A stretch of DNA of 64,000 nt from Cephalotus follicularis. Lineage: Eukaryota > Streptophyta > Magnoliopsida > Oxalidales > Cephalotaceae. Below, piece after piece: positions 1-11,539 of this stretch. Made by a program: the position numbers and the translations under genes. Location of the stretch: assembly GCA_001972305.1 (NCBI GenBank), contig BDDD01000420.1, positions 434,001 to 498,000 of the forward strand. The letters run 5' to 3'. Numbering within the stretch: the stretch's first letter is position 1; each line of letters opens with the position of its first letter. Under the pieces are notes generated by a model that was given only the letters and a program-made list of their open reading frames with translations, searched no databases and had not been told where the DNA came from.

Positions 1-1
1 C

Positions 2-1213
2 TTACAAATTCCAAGCTCTAGGAATCTCCCTGACCCTCAGAGTTTCAAGTTTGAATGTTCCTGGGTGGAGCACTTTCTTCACCTTGTATGGTCCTTCCCA
101 ATTAGGGGCTAGCTTTTCTCTGGTACCGGCCATATCTGCTATAGTTGCATTACGTAGGGCTAAGTCTCATTCTTTTAGTGGTCGGGGGTTCACCCTTTTG
201 TTATAGTAACGGCCCACCCTCTGTTGGTAGGCTGCAACCTTGATGGTTGCCTTGTCTCTGAGCTCTTCCACTAAATCGAGGAGGTTCCTCAATCCTTCTT
301 CATTATTCTCCTCTCTGAAGTGCACAACCCTTGGTGACTGCACTCCAATTTCCACCGGTATCATGGCTTCTACTCTGAAACTATGGTTGTATGGGGACTC
401 ACCAGTTGTGGTCTGAGGAGTGGTTTTATATGCCCAAAGTATGCTTGGTAGCTCTTCTGTCCATCTGTCCTTGCTGTCTTCAAGGCGTTTCTTCAAGCTC
501 GAGATGATTTCTTTATTGATCACATCGGCTTGACCATTGCTCTTGGGGTAGGCTACTGAAGCAAGTCTGTGCTCAATTCTCCATTCTTTACAAAAATCAT
601 GGAATGCTTGGCAATCAAACTGTTTCCCATTATTTGAGACTATTATCTTTGGGACTCCAAATCTATAGATAATTGATTTCCAAACGAAGCTCTCTGTGTT
701 CTTCTCTGTGATCATAGCCAGGGGCTCGACTTCTACCCATTTGGTGAAGTAATCCACTGCAACAATCAAGAATTTCCTCTTCCCTGTTGCTACTGGAAGT
801 GGTCTGACGAAGTCCATCCCCCATTGTGCAAAGGGCCAAGGGGCTGTGATAGACGTCAAAGGCTCTGAGGATCTTCTACTTATATTAGCATTCCTTTGAC
901 ACTTATCACACTTCCTCACCAAGTCTATGACATCCTGATGCATGGTCAGTCAGAAGTAGCTCTGCATCAATAATTTATTGTACAAGGTTCTACCCCCCGT
1001 GTGGTTGCCACAAACTTCTTCATGGACTTCCCTTAGAGCATAATCGGTCTCTAAGGGAGTCAAACACTCAGCCAAGGAAAAGAAAAAGATCTTTTGTAGA
1101 GGAACACATCTCGGAGTTGGTATCTGCTCATTCTGTACACCGGTTTCCTCGCCTCCGAAGGGTCCTCGGGAAAAATACCATTCCTTAGCCAATTGATGAA
1201 TGGAATAATCCAT
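2..1213 (-). pseudogene. Tat-lineage integrase region with GPY/F module
   Basis: Retroviral-type integrase inserts element cDNA into host DNA. Near 950-1060 a His-His-Cys-Cys zinc-finger region reads through HEEVCGNHTGG and then KCDKCQR. The catalytic core follows, with MDFVRPLP, then VSNNGKQFD in the place of the usual DNGxQF block, then KSNGQADVINKEI around the usual glutamate. In about 1-166 the C-terminal part shows NWEGPYKV, the GPY/F module, and the frame ends at the left edge after PRAWNL. It is downstream of the second RNase H of the same element. Fossil with a few breaks. Confidence 0.88.
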
Positions 1214-1241
1214 CTTGGCTCATATGGTGCATCTATGTCCA

Positions 1242-1700
1242 TCACTTCTGCTTCCGAGATGGTGGGCCTATCCAGATCGCCATTGGCACGGTTTGATTTT
1301 TCTGTAATTCCTTCGCTGTTGCTAACTTGGACAATTGGTCTGCTAAGGCATTTTCTGCTCTTGAGACCTTCAAAACTCTTAACACTCGAAAGGCCGACTT
1401 CAAACTTTGAACGTGGGCTAAGTACTTATCCATGGAATCTTCTCTAGATTCATGCTCCCCACTCACCAAACCAACTACCAGCTGAGAATCACTAGAGGCT
1501 TCTATTTTTTGAACCTCTAAGTGCTTTACAATTGTCAGCCTAGCGATTAGAGTTTCCTATTCGGCTTCATTATTTGTGGCCTTGAATCCGAATCTTAGAG
1601 CATACTCCAAGGTCCACCCATCTGGACTAGTTAACACCAATCTTGCTCTACTGCAGGAGATGCAGGACGAGCCATCCACGGATAACTTTCATAACCCCTT
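1242..1700 (-). pseudogene. Second (archaeal-type) RNase H domain of the Tat element
   Basis: Read on the minus strand this stretch holds VDGSS, SPDGWTLEYALRF, ATNNEAE and SDSQLVVG, followed by VSRAENALADQLSKLA. These are the blocks of the additional RNase H that Tat-lineage Gypsy elements carry between the ordinary RNase H and integrase. The family is known for this dual RNase H layout; here it fixes the lineage assignment. It lies between the ordinary RNase H (about 1860-2200) and integrase (below 1213). Fossil, broken. Confidence 0.82.
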
Positions 1701-1859
1701 CTCTTCTTCAGAAGGGTCTTCTTCCATACACTCCGTAAGTGTATGAATTCCTACAAAATCGGCCGAGACCTGTGATTTTATTGCTGGTCTAGCTTCAAAC
1801 TTCACGTCATACTCGCCCAACTTGACCGACAACTTGATCAACCTTCCCAAGACATCTGG

Positions 1860-3181
1860 CTTTGCTAGGACCTATCTTAGTTGTTGGTCGGACAGGACCT
1901 TGATGGTATGAGCTTGAAAGTATGGCCTCAACTTACTTGCTGCTATAATCAGAGCATAAGCAAATTTCTTGACTTCAGGATACCTCCCCTCAGCATCATT
2001 TAAGGCCTTGCTGACGTAATATACTGGCCTTTGAACTCTTTCCTCTTCCCTGACAAGCATTGCACTCATTGTGCTCATTGTTGCTGCAAGGTACAAATAC
2101 AAGTCTTCCCCATCCTTAGGTTTTGATATCAGAGGAGGGGAAGCCAGGTATTCCTTCAACTTGTTGAAGGCTGTTTAACATTCATCCGACCAAGAAAATC
2201 CCTTAAGATCGCTTAATACTTTGAAAAAAGGGAGACACTTCTCTGCTGACTTCGAGACAAACCTGCTCAGGGCCGCTATTCTTCCATTCAACTTCTGTAT
2301 GTCCCTAATAGTCTTTGGAGGCCTCATGCTCTATATTGCCAAAATTTTCTCGGGATCGGCCTCTACCCCTCTGCTCGAGACCATGAATCCGAGGAACTTG
2401 CCAGAGATAACACCAAAAGTACACTTAGAAGGATTGAGTTTCATTTTGTATCTCCTCAGCACCTCAAAATTTTCCTCAAAGTCTTTAATGTGGGGGCTCC
2501 TTGCTGGTATCTTGACGAGCATGTCGTCGAAGTAAACCTCCATATTCCTCCCGATATGGATTCAAAGATCTTATTGAGCAACCGTTGGTAGGTCGTCCCA
2601 GCGTTTTGCAATCCAAAGGGCATGACTATGTAGCAGTACATGCCTCTATCAGTTATGAAAGTTGTCCTGCTCTAGTCGGGCCCATACGTGGGGATTTGAT
2701 TATACCTCGAGTAGGCATCCAAGAAGCTCAACATTCTGTAACCCGAGGTCGCATCCACCAACTGATCAATCTTTGGGAGGGGGAAGTGATCTTTTGGGCC
2801 AACCTTTTTCAGGTAAGTTAAGTCAATACACATCCTCCACTTGCCATTTGCTTTCTTGACTAGGACTGGGTTCGCCAGCCAGTCAGAATAATACACTTCC
2901 CTGATGAACACTGCTTGTAATAGCTTGCTCACCTCTTCGGCTATTACCTGTTGCCTCTTGGGAGAGAAGTTCCTTTTCTTCTGTTTGGTCAGAGGCCTTA
3001 TAGGATCCACACTTAGCTTGTGAACCATCACCTCTGGGCTGATCGCAAGGACCTCCTCTGCCGACCAGGCAAACACATCTTTATTATTTCTGAGGAACGT
3101 TATAAGTTCCCCTTTCTCTACCTCTCCAAGTTGTGAGCCAACTTGGATAACACTTTCTTCATTGCCCTCCTCCAAGGGCAC
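1860..3181 (-). pseudogene. Tat-lineage reverse transcriptase and RNase H
   Basis: Reverse transcriptase copies element RNA into DNA, and RNase H removes the RNA strand. Minus-strand blocks in order are KLLQAVFIREVYYSDWLANPV (about 2870-2935), NGKWRMCIDLTYLKK and FPLPKIDQLVDATSGY (about 2720-2840), then YFDDMLVK near 2520 as the catalytic YxDD box, then SKCTFGV and FLGFMVSSRGVEADP. The RNase H follows with EYLASPPLISKP, PVYYVSKALNDAEGRYPEVKK and KLRPYFQAHTIKVLSDQ (1872-2159). The order and spacing fit Ty3/Gypsy. Fossil with several breaks. Bases 3182-3394 link it to the protease and show no recognised domain. Confidence 0.88.
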
Positions 3182-3394
3182 TTGTACAACTTCTTCAACA
3201 GGCTATGGACGCTCGGGCTTTACATCTCCTCTGAGCTTCACATTTGTAATGGGAAGTACTTCTTCCTATCATTTATCCATTATGGCAGTTTTGGTAGCAC
3301 TGCCTTGCCACATGTTGGTCTCCTCAGACTTCCCCCACACCAAACCTTGTTAGGAATTTCATCACTAAGTGTCTCGTAGACACTATGGCCTGCA

Positions 3395-3778
3395 TCAGTT
3401 CAAACTTGGTTGCCCGACTATGGCATTGTATGGGCTTGGTGTGTCTACTACCAGGAATGTCATCTGCACCTGGGTCTGACGTAGGGCCGTGCCTGTAACC
3501 ATGGACAGGTCGATGGATCCCAGAGGAAGGACCATCTCCCCTGCATAGCCGACCAGTGGGGTTTTCATGGGCTTGAGCTGATCGGTCGGCATCCTCAATT
3601 GATCAAAGGCATGTTTGTACAGGATATCGGCCGAGCTCCCGATGTCAATAAGGATTCTTTTCATAGTGAAAAGCTCCACCAGAAGATTTACCAACACTGG
3701 ATCATCATGAGGAAGACTTACTCCCTCATAGTCCGTCTCAGAGAAGGATATCACCTCCTCATCTCCACAAGTCTTCAA
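3395..3778 (-). pseudogene. Retroviral-type aspartic protease of the Tat element
   Basis: An open 127-codon stretch. The active-site region reads RILIDIGSSADILYKHAF, the Tat form of the aspartic protease D-x-G-S box preceded by hydrophobic residues. Downstream VTGTALRQTQVQMTFLVVDTPSPYNAIVGQPSLN matches the C-terminal part of these proteases, where NAIxGxPxL is typical. The protease would cut the Gag-Pol polyprotein inside the particle. It lies between gag (right) and RT (left), as expected. Bases 3779-3901, between this and gag, show no recognised domain. Confidence 0.85.
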
Positions 3779-3901
3779 CCTTTTGCTATGTAGATACTAT
3801 TGCACAGCAAAGGTTTGCCTTGCATAGGACTTTTTGTAACTTTTATGGTCGCCACCAGATGAGACCCCTCCTGAGATGGTGTGGATGACACATCTAGGCT
3901 G

Positions 3902-4938
3902 TTACTCCTTGGGTTGTTGCAAAGCTTCCTCTCTACGCTCCTTCCTTTCCTGAGGAGAAATCCTATCTACATACTTGCATAGATTCCCCTTGAGAATTAG
4001 GTCCTCAATCTGATTCTTCAAGTGCCCGCACTCCTTGGTATTGTGACCGTGGTCACGATGGTACCAGCAGTATTGATCCGAGTCCCTCATCTCTGGCGCT
4101 GATCTCAATGGTGCTGGCCATTGAATCAGGACCTTCTCCTTCTCAACTACAAATATCCTTGTATGAGTCTCCAAAAGGGGAACATAGTTGTTGTAGCTCA
4201 GAATCAGTGTTTCCCTTTTTGCGGATTCCTCCCTTTTGGTAAGCTTGTGCCTGAGGTCATCCTTGCACAGGTCTGACCTCTCCTTCCTCTTCTCTTTTTT
4301 AGTGGGATCACCTCGTGAGTGCTCTCCTCTCTCCACCTGATGACTCGACCAAGAAGTTTTTTGTTTCCTAGCGGCCACCACCTCCTCGGATTTGACATAT
4401 TTCTCTGCTCTCCTTAGCTGGTGTGTCATGTCCACCGCGGGCTTCTTCATAAGGGAGAATGTGAAGGGAGAGTTGTTCTTCAGCCCACTATTCAGAGCTG
4501 CTAGAGCGAAGGATAGCTCCAGGTCTTTCACTGTGAGAGACTCTTTGTTGAATCTAGTGAGGTAGTCTCTCAGCGACTCATCTTTCCCCTGCACCACGTT
4601 GATAAAATAGGTTGAGTTTCTCCTCTGCGTTGTGCTGTTGAAGAACTTGACCACGAACAGTTTCATAAACTACTCAAAATTCGCCACTGATCCCTCTATC
4701 AGGGTAGAATACCACGACTGGGCATCTCCAGTCAGTGTTTCTGGGAATCCTCGGCAAAGAATGGCGTCTGAATCCTGGTGCACTAACATAACTTGAGTAT
4801 AGTAGCGCACGTGCTGTATGGGTCAGTGGACCCATCAAACTCCTTGAGACTCGGGAACCGTATCCCTTAGGGATACGCTCCTTCATGATCTCGGATGTGA
4901 AAGGAGTGGCGCTAATGTTGCGCACCTCGGACAGATAT
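3902..4938 (-). pseudogene. Tat-lineage gag region
   Basis: Gag forms the virus-like particle. The 254-codon frame at 3902-4666 contains NVVQGKDESLRDYLTRFNKESLTVKDLE, the conserved capsid C-terminal stretch of Tat-group Gag. Near its end CWYHRDHGHNTKECGHLKNQIEDL is the zinc-binding region usual for this group (Cys, His, His, Cys). The frame at 4674-4955 overlaps further capsid sequence toward the N-terminus. The gag sequence ends at 4938, where an LTR starting TGTGACATCC joins. Broken in more than one place. Confidence 0.83.
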
Positions 4939-5969
4939 TGTGACATCCGTGTCATAGTATGGTGTGTGTCTGTGAGCCTACGGGGCTTCTGTCTGTCTGT
5001 CTGTTTGTTAGTCTGTTTTTATGAAATTTGTTACATATGCATCACGGTGTTAATAAATTTTTATTAGTGTGAATTTAATCTGATGATTTTATCTGTATAG
5101 CAAATAAATATTTCATTCTTGTAAATTAAATGATATTTTACTGAAACTGCTGCTGATTTCGGAAAATAAGCCAAGTGGTATGTCCCAAACATCCAATTTC
5201 TGTCCGTATCAGTTTAATTCTGGACGAAACCAGTCCATTTTGTTTAAATATATATGAGAAATGCTAAAAATAATTCATTTTATGCCTTTTTCTCTCCCTC
5301 CCATTTCTCTCTCATCTATTCCGTTCTCTCACTCTTTCTCTTCTCTTGCCACTGGCGTCAGTGCTGATATGACACCGGCGAAGGTACCGGCCAAACTGCC
5401 ATGACCTCTTGAGCAAGCCGAGCCCCACCACCGCGCCGACAATGGCGCCGTTCGCGCGCACAAAGTTTCTCTCTCCCAGCCTCTATTTTGCGTCATTCCA
5501 GAATCTCCGGTGACTGTCACGGCAAGGCGAGCCCAGATTCGGACTCCTGGCGTCGCGGCCGTTCGAACTGTACCAGCCCCGACACATGACGACGTTGGTA
5601 GCGCAGATCGACGACGAAGACAACCGCAGTCAATGCATCAGTTCCGGCCAGATGTGGTGGTGCTGTGATCAACGCGCCCCAGATCGGTGATCTCCGTCCT
5701 CCGACGCACTAGGTGCGACCTTCTCTGCGGATGACCGGCGGCACGCGGTGGCCAGCCGCGGCGCATGGGCCCACGCACCAGCAGCCTCAGGGTAGAATAC
5801 CATGATATTGCACATTTTACATGCGTACATGTTGCATGGGGGTTCTGCTTAGCCTTGTGGCTAACCCCATCCCATGGGATGGGGCTGTGTGTGCATTCTT
5901 GTGTGAAACAGGTAGGGCAGCAAGTAGTAGTGGGCAGAAGAATTGAAGATTCATTTTGACCGCATGAAC
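4939..5969 (+). repeat. Solo-LTR-like unit, left part (split by Tekay-1)
   Basis: The unit begins TGTGACATCC at 4939 and, with its right part (15331-15614), ends GGGTGTTACA, giving TG...CA termini and about 1.3 kb in all. A TATA-like AT-rich stretch near 5250, then a CT-rich run and a GC-rich segment (5350-5760), look like the promoter and leader of a Gypsy LTR in plus orientation. No primer site or coding follows, so it is a solo LTR or a rearranged end. The bases next to it (GATAT left, AATCC right) do not form a target duplication, so a clean solo LTR is not proven. Confidence 0.6.
5849..5864 (+). other. LTR stem-loop, TTAGCC/GGCTAA
   Basis: TTAGCC, a 4-base loop, then GGCTAA, followed by CCCC. 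This is a perfect 6-bp inverted repeat. It is the same module as in the Tekay LTRs elsewhere in the window, which suggests the split solo LTR is a Tekay relative. Confidence 0.55.
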
Positions 5970-6779
5970 GTTTTTGTCACGCCCCGGATTTTCATTAAAT
6001 GTAATATTGTATTTCCTGATGTAACCTATGCATTAACTTAATGATAATCATGATTTTCCACTTTGTGGTGGTAAGACTTATACGGAAAGTTAAAGAAATG
6101 TTGGGGGAATAGGGTGGGCAGCCAACTGTCTGTGAGAGACAGCTGACTGGACCCCCTTAAGTGTACCAGCCACCTGCTGAGGAAATAGCCGACTGGAAGT
6201 GTCGGCAGAGGTAACTGACTGCCAAGCAAAGCAGCCGACTGCCATGGGTATGACAGCATAACGTGCTGCCATACCTTGCATGATAGAGGGAAAGTGATTT
6301 TGGGGGTTGTGCTGGCAGAGAAAGAAAGAGATGAGGGAGAGGGATGATTTTTCTCCATAAAAACACATTTTCTCTCCTCTTCCCATCAGCAATCCAAGAG
6401 ACAGAGAGTTGTGAGGAAGAAAGGAGAAGAAAAGAGAGAGAGAGGTTAAGCTCAAATGCTCCGTGCTTGAACCGGAAGCTTGGAGACTCGAAGCAGTGGG
6501 AGGGCCGGACCTGTTGGAGTCTTTAGACGGACCTGGGAGCTTTGAACGCTTCGGATTTGGAACTTAAAGAGGTGGATTCCAATTCCTAACTTGGAATTCA
6601 AAGCTAGGGGAAATTTCATAATTGTGATTTAAGTTCCGTTATAATGGACGTCTATGAATGAAATGCATGCAATAGACCGTGAATATGAGCATGAAATGTG
6701 TTGTTGTTGATGAATGCTCTGTTTTGAATTGATTGGGTTAAGAATTGCATGTAATTTCTGCTAATTTTGTGCACTGCGC

Positions 6780-7210
6780 GAGGACCAGCTGACTGTCCGA
6801 AGAGGACAACCGACTGTTCAGTGCGAACAGCCGACTACTCGAGGAAACAGCCGACGATGATAAGGAGCCAGTCGACTGTTCATGCGTTTTAATGGAGATT
6901 ATCTCCTACTGTATGGTTAGCCGACTGCCAAGAGAAGGCAGCCGGCTGATGGATGGCACAACCGACTGTATGGGATGACAGTTGACTATCCACGTGTCAC
7001 TTTACCCGGATTCGCCGAGATGGCAATGCTGGGTTGAGCGGCGAGGTAGAAGATACGTACTGTTCATGAAATAGCCGACTGTCTTGAGGTGACAACCGAC
7101 TATTAAGCGAGCAGCCGACTGTCAAACATGAGATAGCCGACTGCTAAGGGAGGCAGCCGACTGCCAAATCTGGGACAGCCGACTGTTAAAAAGAAACAAC
7201 CGACTGTCAT
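6780..7210 (+). repeat. Dispersed CAGCCGACTG decamer array, 5' LTR
   Basis: Copies of CAGCCGACTG and near variants (CAACCGACTG, CAGTCGACTG, TAGCCGACTG) recur every 15-60 bases, with unrelated spacers between. Counting by eye over the whole 5' LTR there are about 14 RCCGAC hexamers, the core of the DRE/CRT element bound by DREB/CBF factors. The full decamer is one step from the perfect palindrome CAGTCGACTG. Function is not shown by the sequence. Confidence 0.8.
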
Positions 7211-7976
7211 GAAGCGGCATCAGACTATTGAGAGACTGACTTGTGAGCATATGTTTGCATCGCATTTTGATATGAAATGAATTGATGATTGAAATGCGAA
7301 TGATTCTAAAGTGTTTTATTCATTTAAAAATGTGTACATGATTTTATACAAATCATTATTTGATACGAAAATGTATATTTTGATAAATGTATGTTTTCGA
7401 CGAATTGAAACACGGTTTCAAAGATGCAATACATTTTAAAATAAATGTATTCTTTCAAGTATTTTATAAATTACTTGGAAACGATTAGATTTGATTTGAT
7501 TGATTGATTGTGATTGATGCTGTACTGGCTGGGGTGACGGAGTGTCGCCGATGGCTGGTGGCGGGATGTTTTCCTAGGGGGAGATGGCTAGGAATGCCCA
7601 AATACAATGTTACTAGACACATAGTGCAAATAACACGGGTTACCATGATTGCTAAACACAGAGTGCGAGCATCATGAGTTTGATTTGTTGCCTTGCTTCC
7701 TGACCCGGGAGTCGGGGGCCGGAGTAAGAGTACGACGTCGGGGCCAGGAGATGGCGGCGCTCTTCGTACCGATTCGATTTGATTTGATTTGACCTTTGAG
7801 ACGTGATTGATGATTTGATGGTTGTACCCACTTGGCATGGTTGCACCTATTGGCATAGATACATATATGTATACATACATATATATATATATATATAGTG
7901 ATATAATATGTATTGCATTATGGATGCATTCATTACATGACATTCATTATCATTGGCCCTAAATTACACTTATGAT

Positions 7977-8001
7977 TTAGCCGAGTGAGGACAAAAGCTA
8001 A
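7977..8001 (+). other. LTR stem-loop, Tekay-1 5' LTR
   Basis: TTAGCC at 7977-7982 and AGCTAA at 7996-8001, with a 13-base loop. The 3' LTR copy has the perfect GGCTAA arm. A C-rich stretch and TTACAG follow, resembling a 3' splice acceptor. Confidence 0.6.
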
Positions 8002-8394
8002 CCCCCTAATATTACAGATTGATGCAGTGACTTGGTTTTCGACCGTTCGCGACCGAATCAGAGGGGAGACGGAGTTTTATCTACTTGAATAAATGTTAAA
8101 CAATTTATTAAAACATATTTTATTTCGGATTACTGCACTGATGTATAAAGTGATGTTGATCGACTTTGATCACGCTCCGTTTGTGGGCAGTTGACAATGG
8201 ATAAATAAAGTTAAATATTGGAATCATGTGGTATGGGACGCATGGTTCAGTTTTACTTTCAGCTTATCATTAAATGTTTCCGCAAGATGTTATTGGTATT
8301 TAAAGTTTTAATTTTACCGTATTTGCATAAGTTGAATATTTATGTTAAATTGCCATGACCTTTATGTTGTCAATGAAACGGGGTGTGACAGTAG

Positions 8395-8406
8395 TGGTAT
8401 CAAAGC
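8395..8406 (+). other. Tekay-1 primer binding site (tRNA-iMet)
   Basis: TGGTATCAAAGC, four bases after the 5' LTR, is one base from TGGTATCAGAGC, the complement of the 3' end of initiator tRNA-Met that primes minus-strand synthesis in most plant LTR elements. Confidence 0.9.
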
Positions 8407-8531
8407 ATATAACCATTATATGCTTAGCTAGGATACTATCCTTGGTAATTAAATAAGTGTTCCTATAAGGAAAGTTCATTAATGATTTAAGATTGTTCCT
8501 GATGGTTAATGTTATTCTATTATAGGAACAA

Positions 8532-9690
8532 ATGGACGGTCGGAGAAGATGCGGAAGGCGAAGAGTTATTGTTGAGGATGTTCTCGAGGAGGTGAATCTT
8601 GGGGGAGATCCAATGAATAATGTTCAACAGGGGGGGTGCCAACATGAATGTTCCGGAGGCGGCACCTGGTACGAGAGATCCAATGGACCGTATCGCTGAC
8701 TACATCCAGCAGCAGATAGCTGCTAATCAATAGCGGATGGCTACTAATGCAGCGAATATGGAGGAGATGCATAGATTGTATGCTCAAGCTCAGCCTCAGC
8801 AAATGGTTCCTGCTCAGGGTATACATGATGACAATAATCGGTTTGGAAGGAACCTTGAAAGGTTCATGAGACAGAATCCTCCCAGTTTCAAAGGGGAGCT
8901 TGATGCCACTATTGTGGAGAGGTGGCTACAGGATCTAGAGAAGATCTTCGAAGTGATGGAGTGCACTGACAGACAGAAACGGAGATTTGCTGTGTACCGA
9001 TTGTGGGGTGAGGCCACTCACTGGTGAGAAATGGTGAAAGCTAAATGGGAGGCCACCGGAGTTCTAGTACTTGGGAAGGGTTTTAGGAGGAGTTCCTGGA
9101 GGCTTATGTACCCCGTATATAGCAGGAAAGGAGAGAGACGGAGCTCTTGAAGCTGCATCAAGGTGACATGACCGTGATAGAGTATCAGGCTCGATTTGTG
9201 GAGCTTGCCAGATATTCAGCCTATCTGGTGGCCGACAAAGAAAAGAAGATTCGGAGGTTCTTGAAAGGCCTGCGACCGGATCTTCGGTCTTGGATTAGAG
9301 TTATGGAGCTGGGTACTTTTGTGGAAGTTACCCAGAAGGCGAGGTTGATAGAGAGTGTATTGGGTGAAGACCGTGCTGAGAGGTCCCGAGCACAACAGAG
9401 TAAACAGACTTCTACTCAGTCTAGGCCAGCATCAACGAAATGGCAGGGCAATGGTTCACCATCAAAGTCACCAAAGAATAGATCCAGTCAGTCTGCCAGT
9501 CAGGGGAGTAACATGAGGCCCGGAGCTTGTTCTGCCTACGGCCGTATGGGTCACATTCAGAAGGACTGTTGGTTGAAGAAAGGGCTGTGTATGAGATGTG
9601 GGGAGTCGGCCACATGGCGAGGGATTGGCCGAGGGGTCAGATGATAGCACCTACTAGGCCAGCGAGTGGTAGCGGTTCTGCACCTGGACC
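8532..9690 (+). pseudogene. Tekay-1 gag
   Basis: The start at 8532 (MDGRRRC) lies about 140 bases after the LTR, as in Tekay elements. Capsid blocks include NLERFMRQNPPSFKGELDAT, RWLQDLEKIFEVMECTD and FAVYRLWGEATHW (8840-9027), then MKLHQGDMTVIEYQARFVELARYSAYL and KKIRRFLKGLRPDLRSW (9147-9320). A zinc-knuckle region (CSAYGRMGHIQKDC, then CMRCG) lies near 9530-9600. Gag would form the particle and bind RNA. The frames are broken in a few places. Confidence 0.88.
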
Positions 9691-9699
9691 GTCACAGCG

Positions 9700-10195
9700 G
9701 AGAGATACCGGCAAGGGTATCGTGAAAGGTAGAGTTTTCATTCTCACTCAGACAGAGGTTCCAGAGTCTACTTCTGTTGTGGGAGGTACTATATATGTTT
9801 ACGGTTTTTCTGCTAGAGTATTGATGGACTTGAGAGCATCGTATTCTTTTATTGCTTCCCGTTTTGCATCATGTTTAAATGTGCTTCTTGATTGCATGCC
9901 ATATGTTCTTGATGTAAGTACACCTACTGGAGGTTCCATGTGTACAGATTCAGTCTATAGAGGTTGTGAGATTTCTATGGCACGTGTTTTAGTGTATGCA
10001 GATTTGATTGTACTGCCCATACAAGATTTTGATGTCATCTTGGGTATGGACTGGTTTTCAGCTTACGGTGCATACATGGGCTGTTACAATAAGACTGTGG
10101 ATTTTTGCGTACCTGATGGAACTACTATACAGTTGAAGGGCAACAAAGGGTTCTCGACCCCGATCATATCATTTATCGGGCATCGAGGTACCTAG
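9700..10195 (+). pseudogene. Tekay-1 protease
   Basis: After a linker containing [14 protein letters not shown], the region GTIYVYGFSARVLMDLRASYSFIASRF corresponds to the retropepsin active-site stretch of Tekay elements (usual form LxDPGASHSFI). [22 protein letters not shown] is the conserved downstream block. It lies between gag and RT. Fossil. Confidence 0.82.
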
Positions 10196-10224
10196 AAAAA
10201 AGGTGTGAAGGGTTTCTGGCGCAC

Positions 10225-11184
10225 GTGGTTGACAGAACAAAGGAGAAAGGTAAGAGCCTGGAGGAAGTTCCGGTTGTGAATGAATTTCCAGATGTGTTTC
10301 CTACAGACTTGGTGTCTTTACCACCGAGGAGGAGCATGGAGTTTGTGATTGACTTGGTACATGGTACGGCTCCTATCTCTAAGGCGCCTTACCGAATGGC
10401 TCCTGCGGAGTTGAGAGAGTTGAAGTTACTATTCCAAGACCTAATTGATAAGGGTTTTGTACGGCGCAGTGTTTCTCCGTGGGGCACGCCAGTGTTATTT
10501 GTGAAAAAGAAGGATGGGTTGATGACGCTTTGCATCGACTACAGGATGTTGAATAAGGCTACTATCAAGAATAAGTATCCTCTTCCACATATTGAAGATT
10601 TGTTTGACCAGTTACAAGGGTCAAGGGTGTTCTCCAAACTCGATCTAAAGTCGGGTTATCACCAGCTGAGAGTGAAGGAAGGAGATATAGAGAAGACTGC
10701 CTTCCGGACTAGGTATGGTCATTATGAGTTCTTAGTAATGCCGTTTGGTGACACCAATGCACCGACAGCGTTTATGTCGCTAATGAACGATGTGTTCCGA
10801 CCGTACCTGGACCAGTTTGTGGTAGTGTTCATCGATGACATGCTGGTATACTTGAGGAGTGAGGAGGAGCACGCCTATGATCTGATGTTGGTTTTGCAGA
10901 TTCTCAGAGAGCATCGGTTGTATGCCAAGTTTGGCAAGTGTGAGTTTTGGCTCGATCATATGATTTTTCTTGGACACATTGTATCTAGAGAGGGTTTGGC
11001 TGTGGGTCCATCGAAGACTGAGGTGGTGCGCGATTGGCCGCAACCAAGGAATGTGACTGAGGTGCGTAGTTTTCTTGTTTTGGCGGGATATTACCGGAGG
11101 TTCATTCAGAACTTCTCCAGGATAGCTGCACCGTTGACGAAGCTTACTCAGAAGAAGACTTTGTTTATCTGGCATGATCTTTAG
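10225..11184 (+). pseudogene. Tekay-1 reverse transcriptase
   Basis: An open 319-codon stretch. It shows FPDVFPTDL at the start, [72 protein letters not shown] and [22 protein letters not shown] near 10830 is the catalytic FxDD box, followed by [20 protein letters not shown]. These are the ordered RT blocks of Ty3/Gypsy chromoviruses. It would act in reverse transcription inside the particle. Confidence 0.92.
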
Positions 11185-11520
11185 TTGGCCATGATTATGT
11201 TTGCTCTTCAGAAATGGAGACATTACTTATATGGGGCACAGTTTGAGATTTTCACTGACCACAAGAGTTTGAGGTATCTTTTCTGTCAAGATACACTGAA
11301 CATGAGACAACGGTGATGGGTTGAGTTCTTTAATGACTATGACTGTAGTATTCAGTACCATCCCGGGAAAGCGAATGTGGTCTCGGATGCCTTAAGCCGT
11401 AAGGCTATGATTGCTAACACAATGATATCTCAGTGGAAAATGTTAGAGGACTTCCAAAAGTGGTCACCATTTAATCAGGCACCGGGGGTTTTTGTGGCTA
11501 GAATGCAAGCGTAGCCGGCA
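11185..11520 (+). pseudogene. Tekay-1 RNase H region
   Basis: [29 protein letters not shown] and [20 protein letters not shown] are RNase H C-terminal blocks joined to the usual RT-IN linker. RNase H removes RNA from the RNA-DNA hybrid. The domain looks shorter than in Tekay-2 (52555-53100). Fossil. Confidence 0.75.
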
Positions 11521-11539
11521 CTACTGGACCATATAAAGG

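Larger units (their letters stand above)
1..4938 (-). mobile_element. Ty3/Gypsy element, Tat lineage (dual RNase H), partial
   Basis: Minus-strand order from right to left is gag, protease, reverse transcriptase, RNase H, a second archaeal-type RNase H and integrase. The second RNase H between RH and IN is the hallmark of the Tat/Ogre/Retand group. The pol stop lies at the left window edge, so the 3' LTR is outside. On the right the element stops in the gag region at 4938, where an unrelated LTR begins. Coding is broken in several places across all domains, so it looks old. No LTR of its own is visible, so age cannot be read from LTR divergence. Confidence 0.9.
5975..8390 (+). repeat. Tekay-1 5' LTR
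   Basis: 2416 bp, from TGTCACGCCC to GGGTGTGACA, followed by a tRNA-Met primer site. The proximal part (6060-6240) and a central block (6780-7210) hold repeats of a decamer close to CAGCCGACTG. A TA-rich microsatellite lies at 7861-7898 and the conserved stem-loop at 7977-8001. Short ORFs in it (for example the minus-strand ones at 6038-6455 and 7485-7943) are shared with the 3' LTR only because the LTRs are copies; none has coding features. Confidence 0.94.

Noticed and set aside
6038-6455. Small proteins on the minus strand, also near 13168-13553
   Set aside because: They appear at matching places in both Tekay-1 LTRs and come from CT-rich leader sequence.
6780-7210. CRISPR-like array of short repeats with spacers
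   Set aside because: Repeats are about 10 bases, irregularly spaced and degenerate, in a plant LTR.
7861-7898. TA-rich microsatellite as a regulatory site
   Set aside because: Ordinary short repeat inside the LTR; its length differs in the other LTR.
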